DNA of 62,773 nucleotides from Candidatus Bathycorpusculum acetigenes (GTDB taxonomy: Archaea > Thermoproteota > Bathyarchaeia > Bathyarchaeales > Bathycorpusculaceae): assembly GCA_009781675.1 (NCBI GenBank), contig WQVG01000004.1:1-62773 (forward strand), given 5' to 3'. Both the position numbers and the translations under genes were made by a program. Shown here one piece after another: positions 7,531 to 15,910 of the stretch. Numbering within the stretch: the stretch's first letter is position 1; every line of letters starts with the position of its first letter. The notes beneath the pieces are model-generated. The model made no database searches. It was not told the DNA's origin and saw only the letters and a list, made by a program, of their open reading frames with translations.

Positions 7531-9814
7531 TTTGATAGAGGAATTCATTAGACAGATCAAGCAATCGAGTTCTTATAAAAAACAGATTGCGCATATAGAA
7601 GAATTGCCGGCACATATTGCCAGTTTTGGTGAGCTAGAAAAGCCTCTACCGGAGAACTTGCAGAGAGTTTTGTTATATCGGAAAATTCAGCTCTACTCAC
7701 ACCAAGCTCAAGCGATTAATGAAGCAAGGTCTGGAAAAAATGTAGTTATAGTTACACCAACAGCTTCGGGTAAGACCTTGGCGTTCAATATTCCGGTCTT
7801 AGAAGCTCTGACAAGTGATGAAAAATCAACTGCGCTCTATATCTACCCGGCAAAGGCATTAGCAAATGATCAACTTAAGGTTTTAAAAGGGCTAGAAAAA
7901 GAGAGCGGGATAAAAGCGGACGCTAATATCTACGACGGAGATACCCCTCAGCATCAACGGTCAAATATAAGAAAAAATTCTCGAATCATTCTTACTAATC
8001 CCTATGGTCTACATCAATATCTTCCATGGCATTATCAATGGCGCAATTTTTTTCAAAATCTCAGATTCATTGTAATGGATGAAGCACACGTTTACCGAGG
8101 AGTTTTTGGTTCAAGTGTGGCGATGGTAATTAGACGATTACTCAGAATCTGCAATCACTATCATGCAGACCCCCAAATCATCCTTTCCTCGGCAACTATT
8201 GCTAATCCAAAAGAGCATGCCAAAAAGCTCACCGGAAAAGATTGTGAAATAGTATCAAATGATGGTTCTCCAAGAGGAAAGAAATCGTTTGTTTTTTGGA
8301 ACCCACCCTTTATAGGCTCAACCAACACGCTTCGAAGATCAACCCACCTAGAGACCAAAGACCTGCTTACATGGAATGTGTTACAAAATTTGCAGACGCT
8401 TTGTTTTACAACCTCAAGGCAGACAGCTGAGCTAGTTACGCGGTGGACCAAAGAGGAACTTACAGCTAAGGCTAAACCGACTAATGTTGTTACAGCATAT
8501 CGGGCAGGCTATCTACCCCAAGAACGACGGGATATAGAAAACAGACTAAAAAATAAAAAGTTAAGTGGGGTAGTTTCGACCAATGCACTGGAACTTGGAA
8601 TAGACATAGGTTCACTTGATTCGGTTATAATCTCAGGATACCCTGGAACGGTCATTTCCACTTGGCAACAGGCAGGAAGAGCAGGCAGAAGCAACCTTGA
8701 GTCCATTGTAACGCTAGTCGCCTACCAAAATCCACTGGATCAGTATTTTATGAAGCATCCAAGTGATTTCTTTGGAAGGTCACATGAGCAAGCAATCATA
8801 GATCTGCGCAATCGGTACATCTCTTTAGGTCATATCATGTGTGCATCCAGTGAGTTACCAATAAATGATTTGGATAAACAATTTTTCCCCGAACTGCTCG
8901 CAGAAAGTATTCAAGCACTAGAACAGGAAAAACTAGTCCGAAAGACTCCTCGCGGTTGGGTCTACTCAGGAACTGCGAGAACTACCGAAGTTGTGAGCCT
9001 TAAAAATATTTCCGATAAAACAGTCACGGTTCTTTGTGAAGGGAATCTGCTTGAAACTTTGACATTAAATAAGGCCTATGAAGAAGCACACAGCGGAGCA
9101 GTTTTATTACATCAAGGTGAAACCTACATTTGCGAAAATCTAGACCTTGACCAATTAATAGCTAAAGTAAGACAGGAAAACGTCAACTACTACACAGAGG
9201 CACTAAAAGACGTTGAGGTAACAATCGATAAAACACATGAAAAAAGCGATAAGAGTACAGGGATAGGTTTAGGAGAGCTGTCAATCACTGAAATATACCA
9301 TACATACATCACCAAAACATATGATACAGTTATCAAAAGAATACCACTTAATTTGCCGCCTCTAACGTTCTCAACGGTTGGATTATGGTTTATCGTTCCA
9401 GACGAAGTTAAAGAAGAGATAGAAAATCGAGGGCTTGATTTTGGTGGTGGTCTTCATGCAGTGGAACATGCTATGATAGCGATGGCCCCGATCTTTGCAA
9501 TGTGTGATCGGTGGGATATTGGGGGATTATCAACCCCGCTACATTCAGACACAAATGAGTCGACAATTTTTATCTACGATGGTTTTGAGGGGGGTATTGG
9601 CATCTCAGAAGTGCTGTATTTAAAAATAAAGTTGTTATGGGAAAAAACCTTGGAGCTCATAGAGAAGTGTGAATGTAAAGAAGGCTGTCCCTCATGTATA
9701 TATTCACCAAAATGCGGTAATGAAAATGAGCCTTTAGATAAAAAAGCAGCCGGCATCATATTAAAAGAGATGTTGAAAGTCTACGCTACCGACTGTAATA
9801 ATAGCAGGAAGTAA
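7517..9814 (+). CDS. YprA/MrfA-like DEAH-box helicase with C-terminal DUF1998 Cys cluster
   Basis: This is a superfamily 2 helicase of 765 residues. It shows Walker A TPTASGKT at 80-87, DEAH at 188-191, SSAT motif III, and a second RecA lobe with STNALELGIDIG and QQAGRAGR. The C-terminal region contains CECKEGCPSCIYSPKC (718-733), the four-Cys cluster of the DUF1998/MZB domain found in YprA and Hrq1-type helicases. Frame continuity would allow a TTG at 7493. I chose ATG 7517, which still overlaps the exonuclease by 14 bases; a TTG at 7532 with an upstream GAGG is a further option. Coupling to an exonuclease mirrors bacterial mrfAB, with gene order reversed. Confidence 0.9.
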   Translation: MRNGDLIEEFIRQIKQSSSYKKQIAHIEELPAHIASFGELEKPLPENLQRVLLYRKIQLYSHQAQAINEARSGKNVVIVTPTASGKTLAFNIPVLEALTSDEKSTALYIYPAKALANDQLKVLKGLEKESGIKADANIYDGDTPQHQRSNIRKNSRIILTNPYGLHQYLPWHYQWRNFFQNLRFIVMDEAHVYRGVFGSSVAMVIRRLLRICNHYHADPQIILSSATIANPKEHAKKLTGKDCEIVSNDGSPRGKKSFVFWNPPFIGSTNTLRRSTHLETKDLLTWNVLQNLQTLCFTTSRQTAELVTRWTKEELTAKAKPTNVVTAYRAGYLPQERRDIENRLKNKKLSGVVSTNALELGIDIGSLDSVIISGYPGTVISTWQQAGRAGRSNLESIVTLVAYQNPLDQYFMKHPSDFFGRSHEQAIIDLRNRYISLGHIMCASSELPINDLDKQFFPELLAESIQALEQEKLVRKTPRGWVYSGTARTTEVVSLKNISDKTVTVLCEGNLLETLTLNKAYEEAHSGAVLLHQGETYICENLDLDQLIAKVRQENVNYYTEALKDVEVTIDKTHEKSDKSTGIGLGELSITEIYHTYITKTYDTVIKRIPLNLPPLTFSTVGLWFIVPDEVKEEIENRGLDFGGGLHAVEHAMIAMAPIFAMCDRWDIGGLSTPLHSDTNESTIFIYDGFEGGIGISEVLYLKIKLLWEKTLELIEKCECKEGCPSCIYSPKCGNENEPLDKKAAGIILKEMLKVYATDCNNSRK

Positions 9815-10023
9815 ATATTGGTAACCATCCAGTCATAAAAATTTCATAAATGGCAGAGTTAGTCGTTGCAATATATTTGTAAAACTTCCCTCTTTTTGTT
9901 TAATGACTATTGAGTTACAAATATGACGATAATATGAAATTTCAGCCATTATGTGTCTGTCATATTAGTATTAACATATATAGTTACCGCTTATTTATTT
10001 GATGTAAAGGAGAGGAAGGTATC

Positions 10024-10167
10024 ATGAGAAAATATGAATATAAATGCGTTCGCATTTTTGGATTTGGAGGAAGAAGGACAAGAATACTAAACGAGCATGC
10101 TAATGATGGCTGGGAATTTATACAGGCATGGGGCGTTTTTCATTACTTCAAAAGAGGGGTTAATTAA
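10024..10167 (+). CDS. Small DUF4177-like protein
   Basis: The 47-residue ORF begins at ATG 10024, preceded by a very strong ribosome-binding site (GGAGAGGAAGG, about 10009-10019). The sequence follows the DUF4177 pattern: KYEYKCVRI at the start, LNEHANDGWEFIQAW in the middle and a closing YFKRG. Members are small proteins of unknown function common in bacteria and archaea. It stands alone between the helicase and the DUF116 gene, about 200 bases from each. The strong ribosome-binding site makes the call credible despite the length. Confidence 0.65.
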   Translation: MRKYEYKCVRIFGFGGRRTRILNEHANDGWEFIQAWGVFHYFKRGVN

Positions 10168-10363
10168 AGCCTAACCGCCAATTTTAGGTATCACAATATC
10201 TGAAAGTTGGTTGTGTTACCCTTTTCTGAAAAACAGGCAGAAACTCAAAAGACTCATGTGACTAATAGTTGCAATAAATAAGCGGCAGGAAAGTCAAGTT
10301 TTTGGAAAATATTGGGAGTGCATAGGGGAATTTCTTTTAAGCGTGACTTTGCATATTTAGCAC

Positions 10364-10978
10364 ATGCCCTACAAATTTACGTTTGACTTGTCTAACGTTC
10401 CAAGGTTTTTCTTCACCGAACTTGCAACAATTAGTTGTCAAAAGGGCATGCATACAACCATTTTAAAAACCTCCATGGATATAATAAACAGATTTAAAAT
10501 TGAAGAATTAACAGGACTTAACATCAACGATGCCATAGTTTTACTGCATGATTTAATTGATATGCAGGCAGCAAATTTAAATGAACAAAACAAGTTTTTA
10601 GAAAGTAAAAAAAGGGCACTTTTACTTCCTCATTGTTCAAGAAAATATTTAGATAGCCGGTGTAAAGCAACTTTTGATAGCAACATTCCAAGTTACATTT
10701 GTGCCCACTGTTCTGAGGATTGCCTTATCAATAAAGCAGATAAAATAGCCAAAGAAAAAGGCTACGACATATATGTTTTAGCTGGAGGTAGCTGTATTCC
10801 CAAGATTTTTAATAACACAAAATATGAAGGAGTAGTAGGCGTGGCATGCGGTGAAGAAGCAAAAATGTTACGCTCACCATTAAGCAATAGAGGCATAGCA
10901 GTGCAGGCTATACCATTGATAAAAAATGGCTGTGCAAACACTGTTTTTAACATAGAAACGCTTGAAGAAGTTCTCTAA
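10364..10978 (+). CDS. DUF116 family protein
   Basis: The 204-residue protein carries the DUF116 signature: LLPHCSRKYLDSRCKA, then ICAHCSEDC, a VLAGGSCIPKIF loop, VVGVACGEEAKML and a final GCANTVFN. The conserved Cys residues (about 95, 103, 116, 119, 123, 146, 165, 190) suggest metal binding or an Fe-S cluster, but the biochemical function is unknown. DUF116 genes are often near radical SAM or lipoate genes; here no such neighbour is adjacent. Start ATG 10364. No transmembrane segment is evident. Confidence 0.85.
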   Translation: MPYKFTFDLSNVPRFFFTELATISCQKGMHTTILKTSMDIINRFKIEELTGLNINDAIVLLHDLIDMQAANLNEQNKFLESKKRALLLPHCSRKYLDSRCKATFDSNIPSYICAHCSEDCLINKADKIAKEKGYDIYVLAGGSCIPKIFNNTKYEGVVGVACGEEAKMLRSPLSNRGIAVQAIPLIKNGCANTVFNIETLEEVL

Positions 10979-11312
10979 ACATGCATGTGTTTAGCTCACA
11001 CAGGCGCATATACACAAATGTGTCTATTTAATTATACTTGATTAACAAAAAACAGCACAAAAAACTAAATTTCAACGGGAAAGAAGCCAATTACAGGCTC
11101 ATTTTCGTTGAGAGCTAAACACATACCTAAACATCAACTAAATCGCCGCCTATTTTTAAAGGCCAGCAAAATTTTGCCAAGCAAAGATAAGCCAACATAC
11201 GCTTTACTTCAAATGCATAGAACCTGTTTTTTACTTGACAATCAAACTGATAACAGTAAAAAGTTCACTACACAGGAGCAAGAGCCAGTCTAACGCAAAT
11301 ATTTGCTTAGCT
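10979..11312. other. 334-base gap between convergent DUF116 and surface-protein genes
   Basis: A 61-codon frame at 11108-11293 has no start context or family character, so I do not call it. A short inverted repeat, ACACA-AA-TGTGT, lies near 11013-11024 just after the DUF116 gene. The gap is otherwise AT-rich and presumably holds terminators. Confidence 0.5.
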
Positions 11313-12647
11313 TTATTTTTTGAAATAAAAATTTAAAACAACCACTGCAATGCATATAATTAGTGCTAATAATGCTATAGCATATATTGCGATCCTACTG
11401 TTTGGGCTGGATTGGTTGTTGGGACTTGTGTTGAGTTGTATGGGAATTTCACTTATGTAGCTGATATCATAGTTGTTATAACCCTGACTAAAAGGAAACG
11501 TCCAAACAACGTTAGCACCTATTTGGTCTTGGTACATTCTATCGTGTATGGGGTCTCTATCATATGCTAATGAGGCTTGGTTATTGTAGAATACCACGCC
11601 ATCCGAAACATAGAGCACCTCAAGAAATTTAGCGTAAATTCCACCGCCGCTCTCTGATGCTACGTTGTCAGAGATCACCCCGCCATAAAACTGTACCATA
11701 CCGTTATTGGTGTACATACCGCCGCCGTTTGGAGCCCTGTTACCCGTGATCGCCCCGCCAAGCATATCAAATCTGCTACCGTCAAAAGCAACTCCGCCAC
11801 CACCTGAAACTGTATTTGTGGCTATATTGTAGGATATTTCGCCGTCAAACATGGTGAAGTAGCTACCCCAGTTGTTCACACCACCGCCCCAATCAGCTAT
11901 ATTACCAGAAATCAGTCCGCCAAACAAATTAAAAGCGCCCCCAAAGCTGTTGTATACACCACCGCCACTTTTTCTTGCTGTGTTGTCAGATATTTCGCCG
12001 TCAAACATAGCAAAACTTGCCGTACTATAACGATTAGCTACACCGCCGCCTGTTTCTGCGGTATTACCAGAAATTATACCCCCAGATAAGCTAAAGATAC
12101 CGCGATTGGATATGCCGCCGCCTACATCTGCGGTATTACCAGAAACTATACCGCCAGTCATAAATAGTGTACCGTCAGAATTAACCTCTACCCCGCTTCC
12201 ATATGCTCCTTCATTGTGTGTTACAATAATACCCTCAAGTTTTAACAAGCCACCTTCCTCAATAGTAATCGTGCTTAGATCACTAACACCATATAATCTA
12301 AAAAATTCAACACCGCTATTTCTTACTAATTCACTATCACTTCTTAAAGTTACATCTGCACCGGGAGGGATAGTAAGTGTCGTTTCAGTCAAATCAATAT
12401 GTTTATCAAAAATAATAACAACAGGCATACCCCGAGCAGCACCATTAACAGCATCTCTAAGCTCAGCCTCAGTCCCAACATGCAATACTCTCTCCAAAGA
12501 AGAAGTCTCAGCATCCGTTGCCCCTACATAAACAAACAAAGAAAAAACCAGCAACGTAAATAACAAAGAAGCGCCAATCGAATTCCTGTGATAAACATCA
12601 AATTCGGGCTTAATATTTGCGGTTATAGAGACAACCACCAGATACAC
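11313..12647 (-). CDS. Exported, membrane-anchored parallel beta-helix surface protein
   Basis: The 444-residue protein has an N-terminal hydrophobic export segment (about 24-43, ASLLFTLLVFSLFVYVGA), a repeat-rich body and a C-terminal transmembrane helix (about 421-440) followed by a short KK tail. The body repeats units of the form GGIVSGNTADVGGGISN, with GG-hydrophobic-SGNTA-GGG spacing, typical of right-handed parallel beta-helix (pectin lyase-like) adhesins. It is likely displayed outside the cell. No catalytic residues can be assigned. Composition and repeats resemble bacterial gut and biofilm surface proteins, so horizontal acquisition is possible. An IS66 element has inserted about 47 bases upstream of the start, in the promoter region. 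Confidence 0.8.
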   Translation of the reverse strand: MYLVVVSITANIKPEFDVYHRNSIGASLLFTLLVFSLFVYVGATDAETSSLERVLHVGTEAELRDAVNGAARGMPVVIIFDKHIDLTETTLTIPPGADVTLRSDSELVRNSGVEFFRLYGVSDLSTITIEEGGLLKLEGIIVTHNEGAYGSGVEVNSDGTLFMTGGIVSGNTADVGGGISNRGIFSLSGGIISGNTAETGGGVANRYSTASFAMFDGEISDNTARKSGGGVYNSFGGAFNLFGGLISGNIADWGGGVNNWGSYFTMFDGEISYNIATNTVSGGGGVAFDGSRFDMLGGAITGNRAPNGGGMYTNNGMVQFYGGVISDNVASESGGGIYAKFLEVLYVSDGVVFYNNQASLAYDRDPIHDRMYQDQIGANVVWTFPFSQGYNNYDISYISEIPIQLNTSPNNQSSPNSRIAIYAIALLALIICIAVVVLNFYFKK

Positions 12648-12694
12648 TATTGAAAAGCTGGCATATATTTAACCGTTGCAAAAGTTATTTTATG

Positions 12695-12702
12695 GAATAA
12701 TG
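12695..12702 (+). repeat. Left 8-bp target-site duplication of the IS66 element
   Basis: GAATAATG here is repeated exactly at 14418-14425, immediately outside the other end of the element. Eight bases is the usual target duplication for IS66. Confidence 0.92.
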
Positions 12703-12710
12703 GTTACTGC

Positions 12711-13715
12711 TCAGCAGGGTGTAGGTGTTTTGGTGAATAGTGTTTTTACTGCTGGTAGCAGTTGATGATTGCGTTTAGTTTCTGTAGAAAGAAAACTACG
12801 AATACGCACATAACACTCAAGCCCCCTCCAGCTGCGAAAACAACCCGAAACCTTTTGCTTAGTCTTACAATGACGCAAATCACGCTCCGCCAAATTATTC
12901 GTAAACGGCGCACGATAATCCCTAATAAACAACAAATACGCATCCTTAAACACCCTAAGACGCTTCAAAAGCCGCCTCAACTCCACAAACCCAAAACACC
13001 TAGAACGCATACTCTTCAAAAACACCTCCCCCTCACAAACCAAAGCATCATACATCAACTCAAACTCTAACAACACCAAATCAACACAGACATCCGACCC
13101 GCACTTATAATCATTCAACCCAACATAAAACCGCCGAAACCGCTCAGCCCACTCAATATGATACAACTCAAACAACCCCCTAAGCTCACGTGACAAATGC
13201 GCCCCACACGCCGCATGCAAAGCACCATACTTGTAATACTTTTTATCATGATCATGCGACAAAATTCCACAAAACAAAGGCACAATCCCATCACGAACTA
13301 TCCCCTCATCATCCTTATACGGATTAACCGTAAGCAACGTAGCCGTAGCACCCGAATGCGTACGAACAACCGCATTAAACGAAGAATTAACAGCCGCCAA
13401 AGGCACCGCCTGACCATATTCTAAGCGTTCCACACAACGAGAGGTGGTTTCATCAACATTTAACACCTCTCCGTTGAGCAGGTCTTGCTTTATTTCTTCA
13501 AGGTTTACGTTTTGTGCTGCTTGGTAATTGAATTTTTCAATTGTAGCATCAGATATTGTGATTAGTTCGTTTGAGATGTCGTAGAAAAAGTCACAGAGAC
13601 GTCCTTCTGCGATTAGTCCGTTGTTTGAGAGGAGTACTGTTAGGGCTTTAATGTTTTTGCCGTAGGATATTGTGGGTATGTTTGGGTGGGGGAGGCGGTA
13701 TTCTGTGTAGACCAC
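12711..13715 (-). CDS. tnpC: IS66 transposase, catalytic part (downstream frame)
   Basis: The frame contains the IS66 DDE domain: NGEVLNVDETTSRC (first Asp), a central HAACGAHLSREL block, and the C-terminal FTNNLAERDLRHCKTKQKVSGCFRS signature with the final catalytic Glu, followed by the usual RIRSFLST tail. The ATG/GTG near 13715 is probably not a real start. The frame stays open upstream to the A6 run at 13785-13790, and the bridging sequence (DQTNGATNYISKW, then LEITVVYTEYRLP) belongs to the same protein. It is therefore expressed, if at all, as a -1 frameshift fusion with the upstream frame. The alternative is a single-base indel that inactivates the copy. Confidence 0.88.
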   Translation of the reverse strand: MVYTEYRLPHPNIPTISYGKNIKALTVLLSNNGLIAEGRLCDFFYDISNELITISDATIEKFNYQAAQNVNLEEIKQDLLNGEVLNVDETTSRCVERLEYGQAVPLAAVNSSFNAVVRTHSGATATLLTVNPYKDDEGIVRDGIVPLFCGILSHDHDKKYYKYGALHAACGAHLSRELRGLFELYHIEWAERFRRFYVGLNDYKCGSDVCVDLVLLEFELMYDALVCEGEVFLKSMRSRCFGFVELRRLLKRLRVFKDAYLLFIRDYRAPFTNNLAERDLRHCKTKQKVSGCFRSWRGLECYVRIRSFLSTETKRNHQLLPAVKTLFTKTPTPC

Positions 13716-13774
13716 GGTTATTTCTAGGTCTATTTGCCATTTGGAGATGTAGTTTGTTGCGCCGTTTGTTTGGT

Positions 13775-14216
13775 CTATTGTGTGTTTTTTGCTTTGCCTT
13801 CTTTTATTAGTTGGTCGAGGTTTTTGGGGATGGTGAGTGTGTTTCCTTTGTGTCCTTTTTGGGCGCCTGGTTTTTTGTTTGTTTTTTCTCGGTTGTTGTG
13901 TATGGTTTTTTTGTATTGGTTGTTGGTTGAGGGGGGTTTTGATGAGTTTTGTGAGGTTTTGTTTATTTGTGTTTTTAGGCGTAGTATTTCGGTGTTTTTG
14001 TGTGTGTTTTCGTTTTCTAGTTGGTTTATTTGTTTGATGAGGGGTTGTGTGGCTTTTTGTATGGCTGTGGCTATTTTTTGGTCTATGCTGTTTTCAAGGA
14101 CTTGTAGTTTTTGTTTTATTTTGTGGTTTTCTGTGGCTAACGCTTTGTTTTCTGTTTTTAATTGTTTTATTTCTAGTATTAAGTCCTTGATTTGTTTTGA
14201 CATGCCACATTTATAA
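13775..14216 (-). CDS. tnpC: IS66 transposase, N-terminal part (upstream frame)
   Basis: This frame encodes the coiled-coil N-terminus and linker of an IS66 transposase. A long leucine-zipper-like segment (DLILEIKQLKTENKALATEN...) is followed by SSKPPSTNNQ and KPGAQKGHKGNT, which are standard IS66 motifs before the zinc-finger region. It ends at TAG 13775-13777, a few codons after the heptamer A-AAA-AAC (13790 to 13784). Slipping back one base there continues into the catalytic frame. Two N-terminal starts are possible: 14224 by frame, or the inner ATG of CGMSKQ. Confidence 0.85.
13784..13790 (-). promoter_or_regulatory. Candidate -1 ribosomal frameshift site (A AAA AAC)
   Basis: Read on the minus strand in the upstream frame, the codons are GCA AAA AAC. 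This gives the heptamer A-AAA-AAC, which fits the X-XXY-YYZ slippery pattern. The zero-frame stop follows two codons later (ACA CAA TAG). The -1 frame continues without a stop into the catalytic transposase domain. Confidence 0.6.
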
Positions 14217-14417
14217 TACATCATATCGCATTTAAATCTATTTCTTTTTGCAAATATGTGGTTTGATGAAGTGTGTATGGGCTGTTTTTTTAGATTTTAT
14301 AAAAAATGTGCTGTTTGTTGTTTGTCAAAAATTCTGCTGAAAATTACGATATCACATCTGATATCTTGAAATTCGCAAACTAAACGTGTGCACAAAAACT
14401 ACCTGCTGAGCAGTAAC

Positions 14418-14425
14418 GAATAATG
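14418..14425 (+). repeat. Right 8-bp target-site duplication of the IS66 element
   Basis: GAATAATG directly follows the right terminal inverted repeat and is identical to the copy at 12695-12702. Confidence 0.92.
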
Positions 14426-14634
14426 TTGTCATCACACCACAGTTATGCCATATACCCAAGTTTTCAATAAGTATTGAATGACTTAAAAGCTAGAAATCAA
14501 CAAAACATAGAACGCAAACAAAGCACGGTATTTTAGCTTTCACCAATCAATAGGTCTACGTAACGAGAAAAAAGTTCCGGTTAAAAAAAGGAGAAACGGC
14601 ATGAAGCCGAGAGTTTTAAAAAAGTCGCACTAAA

Positions 14635-15450
14635 TCAGTTTGAGCCATTGTCATTACCATCACCATTGTTCCAGTTCAAGTCAGTCAGCGTAATTTTTTC
14701 GTCAGCACCATAGATCACAAAGTTATCGCTGGGATTGCCACAGATAGGACACCTAGCAGGAAGCACCGTAACCACTTCCCCACAAACCACACAACGATAC
14801 ACCGTACCATACGTCGCATCAACATAACTCACATCCGCAAAATTAACAAACACATCCAAATAATTGCCCGCATGAACCTCCTCTGCTCTCATCGCCAACC
14901 TAAAGATACGCGCCGCATCACTATTCCCTTCTGCCTGCGCCGTAGCCAGAAAACCAGGATACATCACCGTATACTCATATGTCTCACCATCAAAAGCTGC
15001 CAATAGATTCGCTCTCGTATCTCCAACCACAGGCACTGCCGCAGTAGGACGCACCGTAGCACCCATAGTCTGCAGAACTGCCCACTCATCATCCGCATGC
15101 TTAGCCTCCGCATCCGCAGTCGCACCAAACAAACGAGCAATCACCGGATAACCATCAGCCACCGCACGCTCCGCAAACGCCCGATACGCCGCAGCCGCAT
15201 TTGTCTCACCCTGCACCGACGCATAGAGATTATCATAGGTCGCACTATACGTTACATCTCTTTCTGTTTGTTCTGAATCAGCACCGAGCTCATTTCTAGC
15301 TAGATTCAGTTTTTCCTGTACCGATATATAGAGATCAGTAGGGGCCTCATTTCCAACTGTTTGCGCAGGTAAGGGTTTAAAGATCGCCGTCAGCGGTGTA
15401 AGCACCATTGCCAACACCAGTATGATAATTACAATTTTTTTATTTTTCAT
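14635..15450 (-). CDS. Exported rubrerythrin
   Basis: Rubrerythrins are diiron proteins that reduce peroxide. From ATG 15450 the protein has 271 residues: an N-terminal signal or anchor segment (about 6-25, VIIIILVLAMVLTPLTAIF-like), a four-helix ferritin-like domain and a C-terminal rubredoxin-like site (CVVC and CPIC). All diiron ligand motifs are visible: GETNAAAAY, AEAKHADDE, FDGETYEY and AEEVHAGNY. The ATG at 15450 is chosen over the TTG at 15465 because GGAG lies eight bases before it and would otherwise be inside the gene. Cytoplasmic location is normal for the family, so export is unusual. The tail ends in a low-complexity Asn/Gly/Asp stretch. Confidence 0.9.
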   Translation of the reverse strand: MKNKKIVIIILVLAMVLTPLTAIFKPLPAQTVGNEAPTDLYISVQEKLNLARNELGADSEQTERDVTYSATYDNLYASVQGETNAAAAYRAFAERAVADGYPVIARLFGATADAEAKHADDEWAVLQTMGATVRPTAAVPVVGDTRANLLAAFDGETYEYTVMYPGFLATAQAEGNSDAARIFRLAMRAEEVHAGNYLDVFVNFADVSYVDATYGTVYRCVVCGEVVTVLPARCPICGNPSDNFVIYGADEKITLTDLNWNNGDGNDNGSN

Positions 15451-15465
15451 TATTTTTTTCTCCAA

Positions 15466-15910
15466 AAAAATTTTTTAAGGTTATTTTACCATTTATTTTT
15501 TTGTTATTCAAATATTTCAGCCTCTTTTCTATTTGATTTTTCATTTGATACTCGAGAGCGGCTACATGGTTGTTGACGTTTGATCATTTGAGCAACTCAA
15601 ATGTTGTAAATGAAAGTGATTTTTCACGATATGTTTTGATGTAGCCATATAAAGATCACATTTGTTAATGTGAGCCTTTTCAGTCGATTAACATTAAGGT
15701 GACTACGGGATATGCATAGTCCGCTTGCATGGCAGTGTTGCTATCGTCGCCCTCTCAGATAGTTATATAAAAAACCGCATATATTGATTTCGTATATCAC
15801 ATGTAATTTGTCATATGTAGAAATTTTCATATATTATATTTTTAGATACAGCTCTACGGATTAAAAATAATGTAGTTGAAAATAACGTTTTTCTCAAACA
15901 AGGGCGCTAA
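15466..15910. other. 445-base gap with a structured inverted-repeat region
   Basis: No gene is evident. The notable part is the nested inverted repeat at 15560-15646, listed separately. The rest is AT-rich and should contain the promoter for the rubrerythrin gene. Confidence 0.5.
15560..15646. repeat. Nested inverted repeats able to form a cloverleaf-like fold
   Basis: An outer 8-bp stem pairs GGCTACAT (15560-15567) with ATGTAGCC (15639-15646). Inside lies a perfect hairpin, CATTTGAG-CAA-CTCAAATG (15585-15603), and a weaker one, GTGA-TTTT-TCAC, near 15616-15627. The arrangement could be a small structured RNA, a protein-binding site, or a relic of a mobile element. No known RNA family is recognised. 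Confidence 0.45.

Larger units (their letters stand above)
12703..14417 (-). mobile_element. Complete IS66-family insertion sequence (1715 bp)
   Basis: Both ends carry the same 16-bp terminal inverted repeat, GTTACTGCTCAGCAGG (12703-12718; inverted at 14402-14417). The flanking 8-bp target duplications are identical (GAATAATG). Inside are two minus-strand frames that together encode an IS66 TnpC-type transposase. No TnpA/TnpB accessory genes are present. The intact ends and perfect target repeats show a recent insertion. The transposase stop codon lies inside the left inverted repeat. The element sits between the surface-protein gene and the rubrerythrin gene. Confidence 0.93.

Noticed and set aside
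11108-11293. 61-codon plus-strand frame after the DUF116 gene
   Set aside because: Composition is not protein-like, there is no ribosome-binding site, and it resembles no family.
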